Assembly (NCBI GenBank): GCA_016707485.1
Contig: JADJHN010000002.1
Location: forward strand, 186,001-250,000
Origin: Lysobacterales bacterium
GTDB lineage: Bacteria; Pseudomonadota; Gammaproteobacteria; Xanthomonadales; Rhodanobacteraceae
Direction: 5' to 3'
Length of the DNA stretch: 64,000 bases
A program made the position numbers and the translations under genes. Each line of letters begins with the position of its first letter. The first letter of the stretch is position 1. The notes below the pieces were generated by a model that saw only the letters and a program-made list of their open reading frames with translations, did no database searches and was not told the DNA's origin. Of the stretch, positions 17,270 through 26,904 are shown piece after piece.

Positions 17270-18220
17270 CTAACTATTCTGAAGAGGCGCTATCAGCATG
17301 GACCAGTAATATTCTGCGGCGCCCTCGTGGCTCAGTTGCTCTTCGCGGTGGTTGCTCATCATGGCCACGCCCATTGAGCGTAGAAACTGGTGCTGGTCGT
17401 CGCTTTCAACCGATAGCATTTCGTTGAAACCATTACCTGATCCACCGAGGGCATTCGAATAACTGATGCCTTTCCCGAATGTGCCACCCAGACGAATAGT
17501 GCACTGGGTGCGCGCTTTCCCGGATTCGTAGATCACTGCGCTGAAATGGTTGGCGTCTATTTTCTTGAAGCGTCCCTCGATTGCGCTGTTGCGTTCGTTC
17601 AGCTCGGCCAGTGAGTTCTCGAAGAACCGCTCAATGAACTCAAACGCCTCGTCAACGAAGCGGTCTCGGTCTGCGTCGCTGAACTGCTTTCGGAGGCGGA
17701 GGTTGCTCGACCTGGGACCTGCAACCTGTGCCTGGATAGCCGCGCGAGTTGCAGTGGGCTGTGCTTGGATGGGTGCGGCCTGACCAGGCGCGGGCAAGGC
17801 TGCGCGGATTTGGCGGACGACATCCAGGAATGCCTCGTCCTCATCCGGCCAGCGGGTGATTGGCTTGCCGTCAGTGGGCGCAGCCAGCAGCGAGGCGAAG
17901 GGTGAGTGCTGCCAATCGCAGGGCTTCAGGATGACGGGGATCACTCGCGCACTGCCTTGGGCGTGTCTCTCCAAGGCGCGTTGCATCTCGATGTCGTGGC
18001 AGTAATCGGAGGCCAGGAAATCGGGGCTGATCAGCAGCAGGATGATGTCTGCGCGTTCCAGGTTCTCGTCGATTCGCTGGCCCAGCGGGTCGCCCGCGGT
18101 GATACGCCGGTCATGCCAGGTGGAGATGGCGCCACTGCGCTTGAGCGATGCCAGATGCACCTCCAACCTGTCACGCAGGGCCTCGTCCTTGTGCGAATAG
18201 GAAAAGAACAGACTGCTCAT
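17270..18220 (-). CDS. TIR-domain protein with unknown C-terminal domain, in a type I restriction operon
   Basis: The 316-aa protein begins directly with a bacterial TIR domain (about residues 1-135): FFSYSHKDEALRDRLE, the WHDRRI loop, ADIILLLISPDFLASDYC, and Glu78 in HDIEMQ where TIR NADases keep their catalytic glutamate. After a Pro/Ala/Gln-rich linker (about 140-172) comes a second domain (175-316), with DADRDRFVDEAFEFIERFFE, a Gly/Ser/Asn-rich stretch and EGAAEYYWSMLIAPLQ. I know no function for it. The start overlaps the hsdMS stop by 4 bp (ATGA), so it is coupled to the methylase-specificity subunit. NADase or signalling activity in abortive defence is inference from the family. Confidence 0.88.
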   Translation of the reverse strand: MSSLFFSYSHKDEALRDRLEVHLASLKRSGAISTWHDRRITAGDPLGQRIDENLERADIILLLISPDFLASDYCHDIEMQRALERHAQGSARVIPVILKPCDWQHSPFASLLAAPTDGKPITRWPDEDEAFLDVVRQIRAALPAPGQAAPIQAQPTATRAAIQAQVAGPRSSNLRLRKQFSDADRDRFVDEAFEFIERFFENSLAELNERNSAIEGRFKKIDANHFSAVIYESGKARTQCTIRLGGTFGKGISYSNALGGSGNGFNEMLSVESDDQHQFLRSMGVAMMSNHREEQLSHEGAAEYYWSMLIAPLQNS

Positions 18221-20712
18221 GCGGCTTTCTCTTGCCCACTGTCGGCAGCCTTGTCCTCGCCCCAGATGCGAGCCAGGGTGGCCTGGATCTTTTGCTCGAA
18301 GCGGGTGATCAGCTCGCGATTGGCGGCGACCAGCGCTTGCTCGGCTTCGATCTCGGCGACGATGGCCTGCTGCGTGGTGACGTTGTCAGGGATCGGAATC
18401 TGGATTCTATTTAGGGCTTCTTGGTTGACCTTCGGCTGCGCTGCGCCTGTAACGAACTCTTCAATGGAAATGGAGTTGAGATAGACCTCTACGAACTTTT
18501 GCGTCGCGGGTTCCGCGAATCTCAGAACGTGTGCATGATTGTTGACCCAGCACTTCCCGGATACGGAGAACGCAATTGGTGTCGAGCGAGCGAGCAAGTT
18601 CGCGCCATCTTCCGAAATAAGAAGAATATCTTCGTCAAAGATGAATTCTGCGACGGAATCAACAATGCCCGATGCGCCGTAATACGGGAAGGGTCCTTTC
18701 TTCCGGTCGCTTTTGGTGATGGGCACTCGCCGTGAGTCCAAATTCTCCGCAAGACTCCCGAGATTTCGCTTTGGCCAGTCAGGGTGGATGGGGATGTGGG
18801 GGCGGTAGTGATCGAGCACGGCGCGGGCACCGTTGATGACTTTCTGATAGCCCTCGATCACCGCCACGATCTCCTTCTGCACCTCCAGCGGAGGCAGTGG
18901 CATCTGAAGTTCACAGAACTTGGTTTTAGAAATCTCCGCAAACGTTCCACCTGTTGCCCATGACTTCATTGTCGGCACCAGCTTGATGAGCGCTAGCGCC
19001 ACAAATTCCGGCACTGCTCGTGCCAAATCTTCGATCACAACGTTCTTGAACCCTTGATTCGTCGAGATTGGAATGCGGTTGATGGCGATGCGGCCAATGG
19101 TCGCACGGCTCGAAACAACAACTGAGTTCGCTGGGATCATTTTCGCGGAAGATGCTTGCAGACCTTTCTCAGAGATCGTCCGCTTCGTCGCGGCGATCTC
19201 CGAAATAAAATCGGTTGCGGGCAAATCAACAAGAGTCGCCCAAGGAATGTCGCCACCCCAATATTCCTCAACGTCGGACTTGGGCGTGCCGCCGCTTTCA
19301 ATTCGAAACAGACCCTCTTCGCCCAGAGATACAAGCGGAAAGGAATGATTGGAGGCAGCCCCCTCCCGATACCGCTCACTGCTAAGGTTGTGGTCGCCAT
19401 TCGCTGCGATCTTTTCTTTCGGCACGATCTGAGCGGTAGAAGTAACTGCGATGATGGCATCGGTGGGCGCGCCGGCGCGCAGAGCGTGGAGATAAGCGGA
19501 GAGTTCTGCCTGCACCTGCGGGAGATCGTTCTTCTCAATGACGCGCCGCTGCGCACCCAAACCGAACCCATCGTTCTCCACTTTGAAGAAAGCGACGGTA
19601 TCGCTCTGTTTCGCCAGCGACTTATCGAGAATCAGGATGCTGGTCTTGACCCCGGAATAGGGATTGAAACAGCCCGCCGGCAGGGAGACCACGGCCACGA
19701 GGGAGTTCTCGACGAGCATTTTTCGCAGCGCTTTGTAGGCCGTCTGGCTCTGGAAGATGATGCCCTCCGGCACGATGATCGCCGCGCGGCCATTGGGCGT
19801 CAGATGCTCCGCCATGTAATCCACGAACAGCACTTCGCTGCGCTTGGCCTGGATGGAAAATCGCTTGTGCGGTTTGATTCCGCCTTTCGGCGACATGAAA
19901 GGTGGGTTGGCCAAAATCACATCCGCATATTCGTTCCAGCGTTCTTCCGAGGTCAGCGTGTCGTATTCGTAGATATGCGGATCGGTGAAACCGTGCAGGT
20001 ACAGGTTCACCAGCGACAGGCGCACCATGTCCGGGGAAATGTCATAGCCCTTGAAGTTCTTCGCGAGGCGACCCTTCTCGTCGGGTGTGAGCGTGCTGTG
20101 GCCCTTGGCATCGGTATTGGCACGCAGGATGTGCTTGTAGGCGGAGATCAGGAAGCCGGCTGTGCCGCAGGCGGGATCAAGGACAGTCTCGTGCTTCTGC
20201 GGGGCCAGTACCTCGACCATGAAATCGATAATGTGTCGCGGCGTGCGGAACTGCCCCGCATCGCCCTGCGAGCCCAGCACGGACAGCAGGTACTCGAAGG
20301 CATCGCCCAGACGCTCGCTATGGTCGTAATGGAACTCGTTGATGATCTTGAGGAAGCTCTTCAGCGTTTCCGGATCGCGATACGGCAGATACGCGTTCTT
20401 GAACATGTCGCGGAACAGCGGCGGAATGCCCGGGTTCTGCGGCATGGTGGCGATGCCTTCCCCATACAGGCCGATCAGGTCATGGCCGCCAAGGCCCGGG
20501 CTCATCAGCCTGGCCCAGCCGTAGCGGGCGTAGTCGCCGGTGAAGAACTTGCGCTTGCCGCCCAGCTCCTCCGCCTCGGCGTCCATGTCGTCCATGAACT
20601 TGTAAATCATCGCGATTGTGATCTGCTCGACCTGGCTCTTCGGGTCGGGCACCTTGCCCACGAGAATGTCGCGGGCGGTGTCGATGCGGCGCTTGGTATC
20701 GGTATCCAGCAT
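18217..20712 (-). CDS. Type I restriction-modification HsdM-HsdS fusion
   Basis: One 831-aa chain joins the adenine methyltransferase and the specificity subunit. The methylase part (about residues 1-450) has the N-terminal helical domain, SAM motif DPACGTAGFL (179-188) and catalytic NPPF (269-272). The rest carries two target-recognition halves, each ending in a conserved helix region (MPLPPLEVQKEIVAVIEGYQ near 640; IPIPDNVTTQQAIVAEIEAE near 785). The second half is AT-richer than neighbouring genes, usual for swapped recognition domains. hsdR lies 8 bp upstream and the TIR gene overlaps its end. A two-halved S domain implies a bipartite target sequence; which one cannot be read from here. 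Confidence 0.93.
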   Translation of the reverse strand: MLDTDTKRRIDTARDILVGKVPDPKSQVEQITIAMIYKFMDDMDAEAEELGGKRKFFTGDYARYGWARLMSPGLGGHDLIGLYGEGIATMPQNPGIPPLFRDMFKNAYLPYRDPETLKSFLKIINEFHYDHSERLGDAFEYLLSVLGSQGDAGQFRTPRHIIDFMVEVLAPQKHETVLDPACGTAGFLISAYKHILRANTDAKGHSTLTPDEKGRLAKNFKGYDISPDMVRLSLVNLYLHGFTDPHIYEYDTLTSEERWNEYADVILANPPFMSPKGGIKPHKRFSIQAKRSEVLFVDYMAEHLTPNGRAAIIVPEGIIFQSQTAYKALRKMLVENSLVAVVSLPAGCFNPYSGVKTSILILDKSLAKQSDTVAFFKVENDGFGLGAQRRVIEKNDLPQVQAELSAYLHALRAGAPTDAIIAVTSTAQIVPKEKIAANGDHNLSSERYREGAASNHSFPLVSLGEEGLFRIESGGTPKSDVEEYWGGDIPWATLVDLPATDFISEIAATKRTISEKGLQASSAKMIPANSVVVSSRATIGRIAINRIPISTNQGFKNVVIEDLARAVPEFVALALIKLVPTMKSWATGGTFAEISKTKFCELQMPLPPLEVQKEIVAVIEGYQKVINGARAVLDHYRPHIPIHPDWPKRNLGSLAENLDSRRVPITKSDRKKGPFPYYGASGIVDSVAEFIFDEDILLISEDGANLLARSTPIAFSVSGKCWVNNHAHVLRFAEPATQKFVEVYLNSISIEEFVTGAAQPKVNQEALNRIQIPIPDNVTTQQAIVAEIEAEQALVAANRELITRFEQKIQATLARIWGEDKAADSGQEKAA

Positions 20713-20720
20713 GAGTCTAC

Positions 20721-23255
20721 TTATTGGGTGAACTGATTCAGTGACACGTAATCCCGGACGTAAGCGGGAATGAGAGAGCGGTACTTCTTCGGCACCGCCT
20801 TGAAGGCGCGATTATCGAAATACGGATTGGTGGCCAGATCCTGGAAATGCTGGCTTTCGATGATGCTGCGGACCCTGTCGTTGGCGACATAGGCCTTGAA
20901 GTAATCCTTGATCGCAGGAATGGACTCCGCCTCGGCCGGCTTGGTATCGGCCAGGAACTTGGCGAATTCTTCTTCGAGCAGCTCATCTTTCGACTTGAAG
21001 CCCGGAATAAGCCCGAAGATCTTCTCCAGAATCTCGCGCAAGCCCAGCTTGCGGTCCACGGCCGCCGCCTTGCGCAGCTTGTCCAGCGTGTAGTGCTCGG
21101 TGGGTTTGTCGAAGACCTCGCGATTCACGTAATCAATGACCCGATCCCACTGCCCTGCTTCGATGGCCGTTGCAATCGCCTGGTCATGACGTACCGTGTC
21201 CTCAAATTTCTGGAAGAACATCCGGTCGATCTTCATTCCTTGCGGGCCGACTTCGGCGACCCCGATGGAATCGATCACGTCCTGTCCCAAGTGCTGATAG
21301 GTCGCGCCGGGCGGTGGTGGCGGCTCTGGTCCTTCGCCGCCTTTGCTCGGCGGCTTGGGAAGCTTCAATGCCTGGTCGTACTTGAATTCCTTTTCGAAGT
21401 ATTCGCAGTTGGCGAAAAAGTCGAACATCTTGTAGCTGGTCTTGTCCGGCTGGGTGACGCCCGCCTTGATCTCATCGTCGAACAATTCCTCAAGAAAATT
21501 GTGCTTGCGGGTGCCACGTCCCTTGATCTGGATGAAGTCGGTGGGCGAGAAGATCGGGCGGAACAAGCCGAGGTTGAGCAGATCCGGGCAGTCGTAGCCG
21601 GTGGTCATCATCCCCACGGTTACGCAGACCCTGGCCTTGCTGGTTTTGTAGGCAGAACGGAAGTTCGCTGACCCCAGCAGTTTGTTGTTCGTGAAGTTGA
21701 TGGTGAATTGCTGGGCATCGGCAATCTGCGATGTGACCTGAACCGCAAAATCCGATTGATACTTGCCCGGGAACATGCGGTCGGCCATTTCGTTGAGGAT
21801 TTGGGTCAACTTGGCCGCATGCTTCTGACTGACCGCAAATATGATCGACTTGCCGATCTCCCGGCTGATCGGATCGCGTAGCGCGTTCTCCAGGAACGTC
21901 TTGCAGAACAATTGATTGGTCGCATCGGAGAAGAACCGCTTCTCGAATTCACGCTGGCCGAACGACTCCTGCAATTCACCGCCGACGCCCTCGTCAAAGG
22001 TGGCGACGAAGCCCTCTTCCGAAAGCAGCTGGGTCGTGACATCGGTCCGCGCATCGACAACCGTGGGATTGATGAGGAACCCGTCCTTGACGCCATCGAG
22101 CAAGGAGTAACGAAAGGTCGGCTGGCCGTCCTCGCAACCGAAGGTGCGGTAAGTGTCCAGCAGCAAGCGCCGTTCTGTTTCGCGCGGATCGCGGGTGGTC
22201 GGCTTGTTCCTGTCGAAGTGCTTCAGATAGTCACGCGGCGTGGCCGTCAATCCCAGCTTGTAACCGACAAAGTAATCGAAGACCGCGCGCGCATTGCCGC
22301 CAATGGAGCGGTGCGCTTCATCGGAGATGACCAGGTCGAAGTCGGTGGGCGAAAATTGGCGCTGATATTTGTTGTTGAACAGCAGCGATTGAACCGTGGT
22401 CACCACGATCTCTGCATGCCGCCAGTCATCGCGGTTTTCCTTGTAGATGACCGTCCTGTAGTCGGCCGACAGTAGCTCGGCAAACGCCTTCTTGGCCTGA
22501 TCCTCCAGTTCCAGCCGATCCACCAGAAAGAGCACGCGCCGCGCATTCCCGGTTCGCAGGAACAACTTGATGACTGCCGCAGAGGTCAGCGTCTTGCCGG
22601 TACCCGTGGCCATCTCGAACAGGAAACGGTCGCTGCCTGCCTTCACTGCCTGCTGCAATACATGTACCGCATCCAGCTGATAAGGCCGCATGAAGCGCAG
22701 CTTGTTCGTCTGGACGTACTCGGCCCGTTCGGCCTCGTTGAGCCAGCCCGCTTCGGATTTATAGGTCGGCCGCTGGGTCAGTACGGTGTAATCGCGCTCG
22801 ATGATTTCAGCAACAATCCGGTCCGGATTCGGCGTGGTTTGTCTGAATCCGACGACCGATTCCGGCGTGGGGAACGAAGTGATCAGGTAGGGGTTGCCGC
22901 GTTCCAGGTCCCAAAAATAATGCAGGTTGCCGTTGGACAGGATCACGAAGCGGCATTTTTGGGCTTTGGCGTACTTGCGTGCCTGCTCCTTGCCGACCAG
23001 GGGACTTTTACCCTCAGACTTCGCTTCCAGCACGATCAGCGGAAAGCCTTTGGGATCCAGCAAAAGGAAGTCGATGTAACCCTTGGAATCGCGCTCGAAG
23101 TCATTGCCGAGCGCATCGAGATCCTGCGTCTTGAGAGCGACGCCGGGCTCCAGGCTGATGTTGGCTGGCGTGTTGCCATCCGCGAAAAAGCGCCAACCGG
23201 CAGATTCCAGCAACTTGTTGATCTTGATGCGGGCTGTGGCTTCTTTCAAACTCAT
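20721..23255 (-). CDS. hsdR: Type I restriction endonuclease subunit HsdR
   Basis: This is the motor and nuclease subunit, 844 aa from the ATG at 23255 (MSLKEATARIKINKLLESAGW, the usual family opening). A longer frame to 23480 runs antisense into the repeat and is rejected. The N-terminal nuclease motif has Asp62 (YIDFLL) and LEAK (76-79). The helicase has Walker A ATGTGKT (216-222), DEAH (312-315), LGLTATP and QIKGRGTR. The C-terminal region is of the EcoEI/EcoR124-like R type. It is the first gene of the operon; its promoter must lie in 23256-23447, between the start codon and the right repeat. Confidence 0.95.
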   Translation of the reverse strand: MSLKEATARIKINKLLESAGWRFFADGNTPANISLEPGVALKTQDLDALGNDFERDSKGYIDFLLLDPKGFPLIVLEAKSEGKSPLVGKEQARKYAKAQKCRFVILSNGNLHYFWDLERGNPYLITSFPTPESVVGFRQTTPNPDRIVAEIIERDYTVLTQRPTYKSEAGWLNEAERAEYVQTNKLRFMRPYQLDAVHVLQQAVKAGSDRFLFEMATGTGKTLTSAAVIKLFLRTGNARRVLFLVDRLELEDQAKKAFAELLSADYRTVIYKENRDDWRHAEIVVTTVQSLLFNNKYQRQFSPTDFDLVISDEAHRSIGGNARAVFDYFVGYKLGLTATPRDYLKHFDRNKPTTRDPRETERRLLLDTYRTFGCEDGQPTFRYSLLDGVKDGFLINPTVVDARTDVTTQLLSEEGFVATFDEGVGGELQESFGQREFEKRFFSDATNQLFCKTFLENALRDPISREIGKSIIFAVSQKHAAKLTQILNEMADRMFPGKYQSDFAVQVTSQIADAQQFTINFTNNKLLGSANFRSAYKTSKARVCVTVGMMTTGYDCPDLLNLGLFRPIFSPTDFIQIKGRGTRKHNFLEELFDDEIKAGVTQPDKTSYKMFDFFANCEYFEKEFKYDQALKLPKPPSKGGEGPEPPPPPGATYQHLGQDVIDSIGVAEVGPQGMKIDRMFFQKFEDTVRHDQAIATAIEAGQWDRVIDYVNREVFDKPTEHYTLDKLRKAAAVDRKLGLREILEKIFGLIPGFKSKDELLEEEFAKFLADTKPAEAESIPAIKDYFKAYVANDRVRSIIESQHFQDLATNPYFDNRAFKAVPKKYRSLIPAYVRDYVSLNQFTQ

Positions 23256-23422
23256 CGCGCTGGCAAGCTTCCCCGGGCTTGAATACCGCAGTGTAGACGA
23301 TGCTCGCAATAATCGACCGAGGGGGACAAGCATAGAGAAATGCGAGAAGTAGGTTGACAGATATTTCTGGCTTCTGACTTTTCGCCTCGACGACTCCTGA
23401 ATCCCAGCTCCCGACTTCCGCC

Positions 23423-24310
23423 TCAATAGAGCCTGCGTTTCGGCCCGGGCGGACTGATCGAATAACGCTTGTAATGCCATTGGTATTGCAGCGGCGCGAT
23501 GCGCACGCAGCGCTCGACGCCCTCGTTCAGGGCCGTGCAGGCGACGCGCAAATCGGTATCGGCAATGCCTGGCGGGGCGGCCTCGATATGGATGCGAAAG
23601 CCGGCGCCACGCGGCAGGCGTTCGGCAAACGCAAACAACACCGTGGCACCCGTGCGCTCGGCCAGGCGCGGCACCAGCACCATGGTCAACGCCTCGATGC
23701 CGAAGAATGGCGCGAACTCGCCCTCGCCCTGGCGCGGCTGCTGGTCGGGCAGGATGCCGACCACGCCACCGGCGGCAAGGCGTCGATACAGGCTGCGCAC
23801 GCCCGCGCCCTCGGCGCGCACCTGTTCGACTTTCGATGCGCCGCGCGCCTTGATCAGCAGTGGCTCGAAGCGGCTGTGGCGCGGCGGACGGTAGACGATC
23901 GCCAGCGACGTGCGCGCGGCCAGCCAGTAGCTCAGAAGTTCCCAGCAGCCCAGGTGCGGCGCGGCAATGATGACGCCCTTGCCATTCGCCAGCGCCTGCT
24001 CGAACAAATCCAATCCACGCACCTCGCGAACCAGGGCCAGCGCCTGTTGTGGCCTGCCGGACCAGACCTTGGCCACTTCCAGCGCCGCCTTGCCGGTCTC
24101 GCGCAGGACGCCGCGTGCATCCACTTGTCCTGCCAGCGCCCTGTCTTGCGTTTCAAGCAAGGCGAGGTTGATGGTGGTGATGCGGCGTTCACGTCCGTTG
24201 CGCCACCAGAGCAGGTCGCCGAAGACGCTGCCGATGGCATGCAGAATGCGCAAAGGCAACAATCCGGCCAACCACAACACGGCATACAGCAGGCGCATGG
24301 ACCAGGTCAT
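23423..24310 (-). CDS. lpxL: Lipid A lauroyl/myristoyl acyltransferase (LpxL/HtrB family)
   Basis: This inner-membrane enzyme adds a secondary acyl chain to Kdo2-lipid A. The 295-aa product has an N-terminal membrane anchor (about residues 5-22) and the H-x4-E active-site motif in AAPHLGCWE (His near residue 118), followed by YRPPRH and GILPDQQP. Its last ~35 codons are nearly identical to the displaced copy at 16105-16229, but its extreme C-terminus (PGPKRRLY) differs from that copy (PGTRRRLYAAHPEP). The 3' end was therefore probably exchanged when the neighbouring cassette arrived. It diverges from dtd with an 80-bp gap. Confidence 0.9.
   Translation of the reverse strand: MTWSMRLLYAVLWLAGLLPLRILHAIGSVFGDLLWWRNGRERRITTINLALLETQDRALAGQVDARGVLRETGKAALEVAKVWSGRPQQALALVREVRGLDLFEQALANGKGVIIAAPHLGCWELLSYWLAARTSLAIVYRPPRHSRFEPLLIKARGASKVEQVRAEGAGVRSLYRRLAAGGVVGILPDQQPRQGEGEFAPFFGIEALTMVLVPRLAERTGATVLFAFAERLPRGAGFRIHIEAAPPGIADTDLRVACTALNEGVERCVRIAPLQYQWHYKRYSISPPGPKRRLY
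23448..23529. repeat. 82-bp direct repeat, right copy, flanking the defence cassette
   Basis: This is the partner of 16148-16229, same orientation, offset exactly 7300 bp. It is part of the 3' coding end of lpxL. Recombination between the two copies would remove dinD, the TIR gene, hsdMS and hsdR and leave one complete lpxL-like gene. Confidence 0.9.
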
Positions 24311-24390
24311 CGCGTCGATTTCAGGGGGAAAGACATGATTCTAACGGTTGCACCGCATCGGGCCGCCGTTGCCGTCTGCGGAAGGCGACG

Positions 24391-24840
24391 GTGATCGCGC
24401 TGATCCAGCGCGTCAGCGAAGCGCGCGTCGAAGTCGATGCGGAAATCGTCGGCCAGATCGGAGCCGGCCTGCTCGCCCTGGTCGCCATCGAGCGCGGTGA
24501 TGGCGAAGCGCAGGTCCGGCGCATGCTGGAACGCATCCTCGGCTATCGTGTCTTCGGCGACAGCGAAGGCCGCATGAACCGTTCGTTGCGCGATGTCGGC
24601 GGCGGCTTGCTGCTGGTCTCGCAGTTCACCCTGGCCGCCGACACCTCCAGCGGCATGCGTGCCGGTTTCAGCGGCGCAGCCAGTCCCGAGCTTGGCGAGC
24701 ACCTGTTCAATCGCCTGGTCGAACTGGCACGAATTGCGCATCAGCCAGTGGAAACCGGGCGCTTTCGTACCCACATGAAGGTGCAGCTGGTCAACGACGG
24801 CCCTGTCACCTTTCATTTGCGGGTCGCCCCGGAGATTTGA
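24391..24840 (+). CDS. dtd: D-aminoacyl-tRNA deacylase
   Basis: It hydrolyses D-aminoacyl-tRNA (for example D-Tyr-tRNA) and also protects against Gly-tRNA(Ala). The 149-aa protein has the two invariant signatures LLLVSQFTLAAD and NDGPVTFHL and starts MIALIQRVSEARV, which fixes the GTG at 24391 as start. It diverges from lpxL and precedes rpoD by 108 bp. Confidence 0.96.
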   Translation: MIALIQRVSEARVEVDAEIVGQIGAGLLALVAIERGDGEAQVRRMLERILGYRVFGDSEGRMNRSLRDVGGGLLLVSQFTLAADTSSGMRAGFSGAASPELGEHLFNRLVELARIAHQPVETGRFRTHMKVQLVNDGPVTFHLRVAPEI

Positions 24841-24884
24841 TGCGACCTTCAAGCCGGCATCAAGATCCCAGCATTTTCAACAAC

Positions 24885-24914
24885 TTGGGCCGCCCTTGAC
24901 GGGCCTCCTATACT
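24885..24914 (+). promoter_or_regulatory. Candidate sigma-70 promoter of rpoD
   Basis: TTGGGC (24885-24890) and TATACT (24909-24914) are 18 bp apart, 34 bp before the rpoD ATG. A TTGACG lies between them but too close to the -10 to pair with it. Confidence 0.55.
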
Positions 24915-24948
24915 TCCGAGTCTTTGTTTAAGGTACAGCAGAACACCC

Positions 24949-26817
<1,869 letters not shown>

Positions 26818-26839
26818 CTGGTCAGCCGGCAGAAAAGAC

Positions 26840-26870
26840 AACGCCCGCGCTGATCACGCGGGCGTTCTCG
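26840..26870. terminator. Terminator between convergent rpoD and the response-regulator gene
   Basis: AACGCCCGCG-CTGATCA-CGCGGGCGTT has perfect 10-bp arms, with a T-rich tail to the right (CTCGTTT) and A-rich sequence to the left. It may serve both genes. Confidence 0.75.
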
Positions 26871-26904
26871 TTTGTCCACCACGGCGCGTCAACCAACCGG
26901 CCGA

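Noticed and set aside
23256..23480. N-terminal extension of HsdR to 23480
   Set aside because: The extra 75 residues run antisense into the lpxL-derived repeat, and the family begins at MSLKEATARI. The extension is chance.
16105..23529. Search for an integrase, transposase or inverted-repeat ends that could explain the cassette
   Set aside because: All four genes between the repeats are accounted for and none is a recombinase. The flanking repeats are direct, not inverted, so a simple transposon is not supported.
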